A stretch of DNA of 20,247 bases from an uncultured Bacilli bacterium. GTDB taxonomy: Bacteria > Bacillota_I > Bacilli_A > RF39 > UBA660. The notes beneath the pieces are model-generated. The model was not told the origin of the DNA. It searched no databases and worked only from the letters and a program-made list of their open reading frames with translations. The DNA lies in contig CAJTLA010000027.1 of assembly GCA_910576985.1 (NCBI GenBank), positions 1-20,247 of the forward strand. The letters run 5' to 3'. Both the position numbers and the translations under genes were made by a program. Shown here piece by piece: positions 14,805 to 20,247 of the stretch; the first letter of the stretch is position 1; the number at the start of each line of letters is the position of its first letter.

Positions 14805-16463
14805 AATATCCATTATTACGGGTAGGATAATTGGTTTTCTTCCAGTAGAACCATAAATGTAATTTGATAGAGTATTAATGATTTCTGATTTGATTTCAGA
14901 ATAATTTACTTGTTTTTTTAATTTAGAGATAATTGCATCTCTACTAATATCTTCTAATCGTTTCATTAATTCTAAATTGTCATTTACTAAGACAAAACCT
15001 CTTGTTGTAATGTTAGGTCTTCCAAGTAGTTTACGATGATTTGTATCAATATTTGCGATTACAACAACAATTCCATCGTTGGCCATAATTTTTCGGTCTT
15101 TTAATACTGCATTTCCAACTTCGCCAATACGGTTTCCATCAACATAAACATCTCCTGCTTGAATATTACCTGCTTTTGTTATTTTTCCTTTGTACATGGA
15201 AAGAATGTCACCATTTCCTAAAACAAATGTATTTTCTTTTGGAATTCCACAATCGATACCAATATCAGCATGTTTTTTCAACATTCTATATTCTCCATGG
15301 AATGGCATAAAATATTTTGGTTTGATTAAACGTAACATTAATTTTAATTCTTCTTCGCTACCATGTCCTGAAGTATGGATATCATTTAATGAAGTATTGG
15401 TGCAAACTTCCACTCCTTTTAAGTATAGTTTGTTGATGGTTCTAGAAATACTAAGCGCATTTCCTGGAATCGCACTACTTGAGAAAATTACTAAATCATC
15501 TGGTTGTAATTTTATTTGTTTATGACTTCCATTAGCAATTCTAGATAGTGCTGCTAGTGGTTCTCCTTGACTTCCTGTACAAAGTAAGCATACTTTATGT
15601 GGTGGAAGATGATTGGCTTCTTCTGGTGAAATGAAAATATCTTTGTTTTTGATATATCCACCTTGAATAGAAATTTCAATATTATTTTCCATGCTTCTAC
15701 CAAAAATTGCAATTTTTCTTCCATTTCTTTTACAAGTGTCTACAATATGTTTTAAACGATAAATATTAGAAGCAAATGTTGCGATAATAATTCTTCCTTT
15801 ATGTCTTGAGAAAATATCTGATACAGCTGCATCTACTTTCGATTCACTTGCGCTCATTCCTTCATTTAAAGCATTGGTACTATCACTTAATAGTAATGTT
15901 ACTCCTTTGTCACCAATCGTAGCCATTTTGGATAAATTTGCCATTGGACCGATTGGTGTTAAATCAAATTTAAAGTCTCCAGTTGTTACAATGGTCCCAT
16001 TTGGTGTATGAATACAAATGCCATGTGAATCTGGAATAGAGTGTGTTGTTCTAAAAAATTCTACCTCCATTGTTTTGAATTTTACTCTTGTTGATTCTGT
16101 ATATACGACAATATTTTTATATTGTATATTTCGATCTTCTAGTTTTTTTCGAATTAACCCGACTGCTTGATTTGGTGCATAAATCACTGGAATGTTTACA
16201 CTTTGTAATAAAAATGGAATTCCACCAATATGATCTTCGTGACCATGTGTAATAAATAAACCTTTGATTTTTGATTCATTTTTCTTTAAAAAAGTAAAAT
16301 CTGGAATTACATAATCAACCCCCATTAGATCATCTGGGAATGTAATACCCGCATCCGTAATAATAAGTTCATTGTTATGCATTACACAATACATATTTTT
16401 TCCAACTTCTCCAAGGCCACCAAGTGCGAAGACTTTGGTATCCTTTTCATCAAAAATTTTCAT
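14778..16463 (-). CDS. rnj: Ribonuclease J (beta-CASP metallo-beta-lactamase fold)
   Basis: 561 residues, the usual RNase J length. The start is fixed by GAAAGGAGT (minus strand, 16476-16468) before ATG 16463. Metal-binding motifs are complete: HGHEDHIGG beginning at His73, His141 in THSIPDSHG, Asp163 in TGDFKFD, and His389 in PFHGEYR. The beta-CASP region includes LLSDSTNA (191-198), and HTSGHGS at 363-369 is the RNA phosphate-binding motif. The enzyme is a 5'-3' exonuclease and endonuclease for mRNA decay and rRNA maturation in organisms without RNase E. It is transcribed alone, divergently from ftsY. Whether it is J1 or J2 cannot be settled here, but the intact motifs argue for the catalytically active J1 type. 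Confidence 0.96.
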   Translation of the reverse strand: MKIFDEKDTKVFALGGLGEVGKNMYCVMHNNELIITDAGITFPDDLMGVDYVIPDFTFLKKNESKIKGLFITHGHEDHIGGIPFLLQSVNIPVIYAPNQAVGLIRKKLEDRNIQYKNIVVYTESTRVKFKTMEVEFFRTTHSIPDSHGICIHTPNGTIVTTGDFKFDLTPIGPMANLSKMATIGDKGVTLLLSDSTNALNEGMSASESKVDAAVSDIFSRHKGRIIIATFASNIYRLKHIVDTCKRNGRKIAIFGRSMENNIEISIQGGYIKNKDIFISPEEANHLPPHKVCLLCTGSQGEPLAALSRIANGSHKQIKLQPDDLVIFSSSAIPGNALSISRTINKLYLKGVEVCTNTSLNDIHTSGHGSEEELKLMLRLIKPKYFMPFHGEYRMLKKHADIGIDCGIPKENTFVLGNGDILSMYKGKITKAGNIQAGDVYVDGNRIGEVGNAVLKDRKIMANDGIVVVIANIDTNHRKLLGRPNITTRGFVLVNDNLELMKRLEDISRDAIISKLKKQVNYSEIKSEIINTLSNYIYGSTGRKPIILPVIMDIKKEEKAIA

Positions 16464-16501
16464 AAAAACTCCTTTCTTTTTTCCTGAAATTAGACTTTAT
16501 C

Positions 16502-16530
16502 ATTATAACTTTTTTTTTTAATTTTGTCTA
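16502..16530 (-). promoter_or_regulatory. Promoter of rnj
   Basis: Read on the minus strand: -35 TAGACA (16530-16525), a 17-base spacer that is mostly A, and a perfect -10 TATAAT (16507-16502). The start would be near 16495, about 30 bases before the start codon. Confidence 0.8.
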
Positions 16531-16539
16531 GTAATCTTT

Positions 16540-16557
16540 CACGTTTTCGTGTAAAAT
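16540..16557 (+). promoter_or_regulatory. Probable ftsY promoter region with small palindrome
   Basis: A -10-like TAAAAT (16552-16557) lies about 20 bases before ATG 16577, giving a very short leader. The -35 position (TAGTAA) is poor. The palindrome CACGTTTTCGTG (16540-16551) sits directly upstream of the -10 box, between the two divergent promoters. Confidence 0.4.
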
Positions 16558-16576
16558 AAATAGTGGTGATACAAAT

Positions 16577-17545
16577 ATGGGATTATTTGACAAATTTAAG
16601 AAGATTTTTAAAAGTGAAGAAAAAGAAGTAGAGCTTTATGACAAGGGGTTAGAAAAAACTAGAAATGAGTTTGTTTCTAAGCTTAGTCTTTTAAATAAAA
16701 AGTATAAAAAAGTAAGTAATGAGTATTTTGATGAATTAGAAGAAATTTTAATTATGGCAGATATTGGTGTGGAGACTGTGATGAGTTTTATTGATAAGTT
16801 AAAAAAACGTGTGAAGCATGAACATATTGTTGATTCTGATGATTTAAGAGAAATTATTGTAGATGAAATGTTTATTATTTATGTGGCTAATGATGTAATT
16901 GTGAATAAAATTAATTATAGTACAGAAAAGCCAACTGTGATTTTATTTGTTGGTGTGAATGGTGTTGGAAAAACCACAACAATTGGGAAGATGGCGCATC
17001 AGTTGGTGAATGAGGGGAAAAAAGTATTGTTAGTAGCTGGTGATACATTTCGAGCTGGAGCAGTGGAACAGATTGAAGAATGGGGAAGACGAACTGGTTG
17101 TCATGTAGTAGGAAGTGAGAATAAGGATCCGGCGAGTGTTATGTATGATGGATTGGAGTTAGCTAAGAATGAGTCTTATGATGTTGTTTTAATTGATACT
17201 GCTGGTAGATTACAAAATAAGGTGAATTTAATGAATGAATTAGATAAGATTAATAAAGTGATTGGAAAGCTTGTTCCAGGAGCTCCTCATGAAACATTAT
17301 TGGTAGTAGATGCTACAACTGGACAGAATGGCATTCGTCAAGCAAAGAGTTTTAAAGAAATTACGAATATTAGTGGTATTGTTCTTACAAAATTAGACGG
17401 AACTGCTAAAGGGGGAATTGTATTGGCTATCAAAGAAAGTGTAGGAATTCCTGTTAAATATGTTGGTTTAGGAGAAAAAGAATCGGATTTACAGGTATTT
17501 GATATTGAAAAATATATTTATGGATTGTTTAAGGATTTTGTGTAA
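16577..17545 (+). CDS. ftsY: Signal recognition particle receptor FtsY
   Basis: 322 residues, an SRP-type GTPase that docks the ribosome-SRP complex at the membrane. There is a short charged N-terminus (about 1-20, amphipathic MGLFDKFKKIF), then the helical N domain (about 25-110) and the G domain. GTPase motifs: GVNGVGKTT at 126-134, DTFRAGA at 156-162, DTAGR at 207-211, TKLD at 271-274 and the closing AKGG at 277-280. The N-terminal acidic A domain of E. coli FtsY is absent, as usual in Gram-positives. Ffh is distinguished by its C-terminal M domain, which is lacking here. The upstream signal is GGTGAT (16565-16570). The gene abuts ylxM without any spacer. Confidence 0.96.
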   Translation: MGLFDKFKKIFKSEEKEVELYDKGLEKTRNEFVSKLSLLNKKYKKVSNEYFDELEEILIMADIGVETVMSFIDKLKKRVKHEHIVDSDDLREIIVDEMFIIYVANDVIVNKINYSTEKPTVILFVGVNGVGKTTTIGKMAHQLVNEGKKVLLVAGDTFRAGAVEQIEEWGRRTGCHVVGSENKDPASVMYDGLELAKNESYDVVLIDTAGRLQNKVNLMNELDKINKVIGKLVPGAPHETLLVVDATTGQNGIRQAKSFKEITNISGIVLTKLDGTAKGGIVLAIKESVGIPVKYVGLGEKESDLQVFDIEKYIYGLFKDFV

Positions 17546-17833
17546 ATGATAGAGGATACAGTATATTTATGTAATTTATATGATTATTATAGTCCTTTGT
17601 TAACTGAAAAACAGTGTTTGTATTTTGAGGAGTATTATTTTCATAATTTAACACTTTCTGAAATTAGTGAAAATCATGAGATTAGTAGGAATGCAGTACA
17701 TAAAAATTTAAAAGAAACCATAGCAAAGTTATTGGAATATGAAGAAAAATTAAAGTTATTTTTGAAAGCAAGTCATATTCGTGAAATTGTAAAAGATATG
17801 GAGATAAAAGAAAAAATAGAAGAATGGATATAG
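17546..17833 (+). CDS. ylxM: YlxM family SRP-associated helix-turn-helix protein
   Basis: 95 residues. The ATG follows the ftsY stop with no intervening base, so translation is likely coupled. The sequence matches the UPF0122/YlxM pattern: YDYYSPLLTEKQ near residues 12-22, then a sigma-region-4-like helix-turn-helix (about 19-60, with LTLSEISENHEISRNAVHKNL) and a charged C-terminal helix. In Gram-positive SRP operons this protein associates with SRP RNA and Ffh and influences SRP GTPase activity. Usually ffh follows; here the next gene is a HerA-like ATPase instead. Confidence 0.9.
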   Translation: MIEDTVYLCNLYDYYSPLLTEKQCLYFEEYYFHNLTLSEISENHEISRNAVHKNLKETIAKLLEYEEKLKLFLKASHIREIVKDMEIKEKIEEWI

Positions 17834-17844
17834 GGTGATGAGAA

Positions 17845-19629
17845 ATGTTTGGGAAAATAGTTTATATTAGTGATAATGTTGCACATATTGAGATACCAGA
17901 AGGTACTCCAGTTGCAACGAATTTAATGAATATGCATGTAATATTTGAAGATGAAAATAAAAAGATATTAGGGGAAGTAGAAGATATTAGTGAGAAACTT
18001 ATTAAGGTTGGATTTTTAGGAGAAATGGTGAATAATCATTTTGTGGGTGGAGTGATTCGAAAACCTACTTTATCAGCAAAAATTCGAGTGATTACAAAAG
18101 AAGAGTTGGCGCTTATTGTAGGAGCACCAACGAAAGGAAGTATGTTACTTGGGGTGAGCCCTTTGTATGATGATTATCCAATTTATGTGGATATTAATGA
18201 TTTATTCAGTAATCATATGGCGGTGTTTGGAAATACAGGAAGTGGTAAATCGTGTGGTGTTGCACGTCTTCTTCAAAATGTGTTTACGAATCCTAGTTTT
18301 TTACCTTTTAAATCAAATTTCTTTATTTTTGATGCTTATGGAGAATATCATAATGCGTTTCAGACGATTAATCGGATTAATCCGAATTATAATTTTAAAT
18401 TTTATACAACAAATCCTGTGGATGATCCAACACTTCGTCTTCGCATTCCTCTTTGGTTATTAGGTGTGGATGATATGGCGTTGTTGTTAGGAGCAGAGAC
18501 GCATTCTCAGATTCCGATTATTGAGAGAATGCTTAAGATGGTAGCTATTTTTTCTAGTGATGCGACAGTTGCGAATGATTATAAGAATCATTTGATTGCG
18601 AAAGCAATTATGACAATTCTTTACACGAATCAAACTTCTGCTAGTAAAAGAAATGATGTGTTTGCGATTTTAGCGACTTGTTCTACCCCTCAGTTTAATT
18701 TAGAGGCTCCTGTACAAGGAATTGGGTATACAAGAAAGTTTCGTGAATGTTTTATTATTGATACTGCTGGTAATTTTCCAGAGAGTAATTTGATGACGGA
18801 TTATGTGTCTAGTTTTATTAAGGAAGAGTTAGAAACGTTAGAGGTAAAACGAAATCATTATTATACACTTTCTGATTTGGAGAAGGCGTTAGAGTTTACG
18901 CTTATTTCTGAGGGATTACTTCGTAATGAAAAAACGTCTGGGGAAGCTACTACTTTAAAGGTTCGTTTGCATTCTTTGGTGATTGGAGAAAATGCACAAT
19001 ATTTTGATTATCCTAATTATATTACTGTGGAAAACTATATTTCTAGTTTAGTAGCTACAAAAGAGGGAAGAAAAGCACAAATCGTCAATTTTAATTTAGA
19101 AGATGTAGATGATAGCTTTGCGAAAGTGGTAACGAAAATATTTACGAAAATGTTGTTTGATTTTACGAAACGTCTTAAGAATCGAGCTTCGATACCATTT
19201 CATATTTTTTTGGAAGAATCTCATCGTTATGTTCAAAATGATACGGATAAGTTTTTGCTTGGTTATAATATTTTTGAACGTGTAGCGAAGGAAGGTAGAA
19301 AATATGGTCTCATTTTTAATTTGATTTCCCAAAGACCTGTGGAAATCTCTGAGACAGTTATTTCACAGTGTAGTAATTTTATCATTTTTAAGATGACGCA
19401 TCCAAGAGATTTGGATTATATTAAAAAGATGTTACCAAATATTAGTGCAGACATTATTGAGAAACAAAAGAGTTTACAGCCTGGTACTTGTGTGGCGTTT
19501 GGAAAGGCGTTTAAGGTTCCTATGATTATTAAGATGCAGATGCCTTCACCAGAACCATCTAGTAGTAGTTGTAATGTTTCTAATGTTTGGCAAGTACAGA
19601 TGCCACAAAGTGGAAATACAAATGGCTAA
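17845..19629 (+). CDS. HerA-like HAS-barrel ATPase (DUF87)
   Basis: 594 residues. An N-terminal HAS-barrel beta domain (about 1-85) precedes a FtsK/HerA-superfamily ATPase. Walker A is GNTGSGKS at 129-136, an FDAYGEYHN segment lies near 160-168, Walker B is HIFLEESHRY at 453-462, and the sensor-type SQRP (495-498) is followed by FKMTHPRDLDYIKKMLP. This matches HerA-type hexameric DNA translocases, which partner NurA nucleases in archaea and SIR2- or NurA-type effectors in bacterial defence. No nuclease gene is beside it in the same orientation; the convergent Rpn-like gene belongs to another transcript. The start follows GGGTGATGAG (17833-17842), 11 bases after ylxM, so it is probably in the ftsY operon. 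The role (DNA processing, chromosome maintenance or defence) is open. Confidence 0.88.
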   Translation: MFGKIVYISDNVAHIEIPEGTPVATNLMNMHVIFEDENKKILGEVEDISEKLIKVGFLGEMVNNHFVGGVIRKPTLSAKIRVITKEELALIVGAPTKGSMLLGVSPLYDDYPIYVDINDLFSNHMAVFGNTGSGKSCGVARLLQNVFTNPSFLPFKSNFFIFDAYGEYHNAFQTINRINPNYNFKFYTTNPVDDPTLRLRIPLWLLGVDDMALLLGAETHSQIPIIERMLKMVAIFSSDATVANDYKNHLIAKAIMTILYTNQTSASKRNDVFAILATCSTPQFNLEAPVQGIGYTRKFRECFIIDTAGNFPESNLMTDYVSSFIKEELETLEVKRNHYYTLSDLEKALEFTLISEGLLRNEKTSGEATTLKVRLHSLVIGENAQYFDYPNYITVENYISSLVATKEGRKAQIVNFNLEDVDDSFAKVVTKIFTKMLFDFTKRLKNRASIPFHIFLEESHRYVQNDTDKFLLGYNIFERVAKEGRKYGLIFNLISQRPVEISETVISQCSNFIIFKMTHPRDLDYIKKMLPNISADIIEKQKSLQPGTCVAFGKAFKVPMIIKMQMPSPEPSSSSCNVSNVWQVQMPQSGNTNG

Positions 19630-19640
19630 GTGTTTTATAT

Positions 19641-19671
19641 AAAAAAAGCTCAGGATATTTTCCTGGGTTTT
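19641..19671 (+). terminator. Bidirectional terminator between the HerA-like gene and the Rpn-like gene
   Basis: AAAGCTCAGGA (19645-19655) pairs with TCCTGGGTTTT (19661-19671), with two G-U pairs and a TATTT loop. There is an A-run on the left and a T-run on the right, so it can terminate both converging transcripts. It overlaps the minus-strand stop codon at 19670-19672. Confidence 0.8.
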
Positions 19672-20247
19672 ATATTTGTTTTTTGTGATAATTTAATATT
19701 TGTTTTTCTGATAGACCAGTAGCTTTTTGTGCTATATCTATGGAAATACCATTTAATAACATGTTAGATGCTGTTTCCAGTTTTCCTTGTTTAGCACCTC
19801 TTTTTTCGCCACGCTTTTCACCACGCTTTTCGCCTCGTTTTTGGCCTAATTCAAGACCTTCACGATAAGCTTCCATTCTTCTAAATTTTTGTTCGTCATC
19901 AAATGTCCACATATAATTTGATACCTCCATTCTTTCATATTCGTCTTCATCTAAGTTGTATTTTTGAATTAAGTCTACGATGGGTTTTAATTTTGGGCTT
20001 TGTTTTAAAGGTTCTAATTGTTCAAAGTTTTTCGCATGAAATAATAATTTGTATTCTGGTTTGGTTTTTGCTAACTTTTTCATATCACAGGTGCTGATAC
20101 TTAAGTTATCACCAAATCTTTTGTGAAGAGTTTTTTCTAATATTTGATAGTCTTCGTTTTCTTTGTCTCCATAATGATAGTTTAAAATCCAGAAAAAGAT
20201 AATGGGTTTTAAGTCTTCGTAGAGAAAGTCACCTTTTTTCCACTGTC
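19670..20247 (-). CDS. Rpn family (PD-(D/E)XK) recombination-promoting nuclease/transposase-like protein, partial
   Basis: The minus-strand frame is open from the stop at 19670-19672 through 20245 and runs off the right edge, giving 191 visible residues; the ATG at 20083 is an internal Met and not the start. The residues upstream of it read KKGDFLYEDLKPIIFFWILN, then YHYGDKENED, resembling the middle of Rpn/PDDEXK_2 proteins. The typical C-terminus follows: acidic helices, then a KRGE repeat (four near-copies of KRGEKRG type), then a short helix-turn-helix-like tail (IAQKATGLSEKQILNY). The catalytic PD-(D/E)XK residues would lie beyond the window. Family members are numerous, often mobile, and cut DNA to promote RecA-independent recombination. 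The assignment rests on this tail and mid-region pattern, so it is moderate. Confidence 0.68.
   Translation of the reverse strand, partial: QWKKGDFLYEDLKPIIFFWILNYHYGDKENEDYQILEKTLHKRFGDNLSISTCDMKKLAKTKPEYKLLFHAKNFEQLEPLKQSPKLKPIVDLIQKYNLDEDEYERMEVSNYMWTFDDEQKFRRMEAYREGLELGQKRGEKRGEKRGEKRGAKQGKLETASNMLLNGISIDIAQKATGLSEKQILNYHKKQI
19807..19842 (-). repeat. Three 12-base tandem units coding the KRGE repeat
   Basis: Units at 19807-19818, 19819-19830 and 19831-19842 differ by one or a few bases. The 12-base period keeps the reading frame, so gain or loss of units would change the protein length by four residues each. Confidence 0.85.

Noticed and set aside
14778..16463. Plus-strand frame at 15190-15525 as a gene
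   Set aside because: It is antisense to well-conserved RNase J coding sequence and has no recognisable product or ribosome-binding site.
19670..20083. Complete 137-residue minus-strand gene starting at 20083
   Set aside because: The frame stays open to the window edge with protein-like sequence matching the family, so the Met at 20083 is internal and the gene is partial.
1..20247. Diversity-generating reverse transcriptase, template repeat or Avd gene
   Set aside because: None is encoded in the window; the hypothesis for 781-1000 rests only on the variable-region side.

Overview
The window is AT-rich (about one-third GC in most genes) and reads like a low-GC Gram-positive chromosome. It has clean Shine-Dalgarno sites (GGAGG-like), consensus -35/-10 promoters, U-tailed hairpin terminators, a T-box leader, RNase J, and the gene pairs yceD-rpmF and ftsY-ylxM. 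UGA is not used as a sense codon. A Bacilli/Firmicutes lineage, probably an uncultured gut organism, fits best: the surface proteins include a mucinase-type M60 peptidase and a family of prepilin-like adhesins. The exact taxon is an inference.

Layout, left to right. (1) 1-1000: the 3' part of a large secreted protein with a formylglycine-generating-enzyme/C-type-lectin-like C-terminus. Its last 220 bases differ sharply in base composition and look like a variable cassette. (2) 1102-1850: promoter, yceD (DUF177), rpmF (ribosomal protein L32), terminator. (3) 1859-5709: two tandem paralogues, each with its own extended -10 promoter, encoding prepilin-like surface proteins with an Ig-like domain, a long glycine-rich ALK/LTK-type domain and a C-terminal carbohydrate-binding-like jelly roll. 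(4) 5713-8545: valS under a complete valine T-box riboswitch. (5) 8598-14626: a two-gene operon for a 1685-residue secreted M60 metallopeptidase carrying a dockerin, and a small membrane-anchored protein with a probable cohesin domain. (6) 14764-16530: rnj (RNase J), minus strand. (7) 16540-19671: ftsY, ylxM and a HerA-like HAS-barrel ATPase, closely packed. (8) 19670-20247: minus-strand C-terminal part of an Rpn/PD-(D/E)XK-type nuclease running off the right edge.

How they work together. Housekeeping translation and RNA genes (rpmF, valS, rnj, ftsY-ylxM) are interleaved with surface and accessory genes. The most striking unit is the protease-cohesin operon. The M60 enzyme has no anchor of its own but has two complete calcium-binding dockerin loops. 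The adjacent gene supplies a signal peptide, a cohesin-like domain, a long hydrophilic linker and a C-terminal membrane helix. This looks like a minimal one-enzyme, one-receptor surface complex for degrading host or dietary glycoproteins. The prepilin-like glycine-rich proteins and the FGE/lectin-like protein would be other parts of the same surface interaction repertoire. Only the cohesin assignment is uncertain; the dockerin and the M60 active-site motif are read directly.
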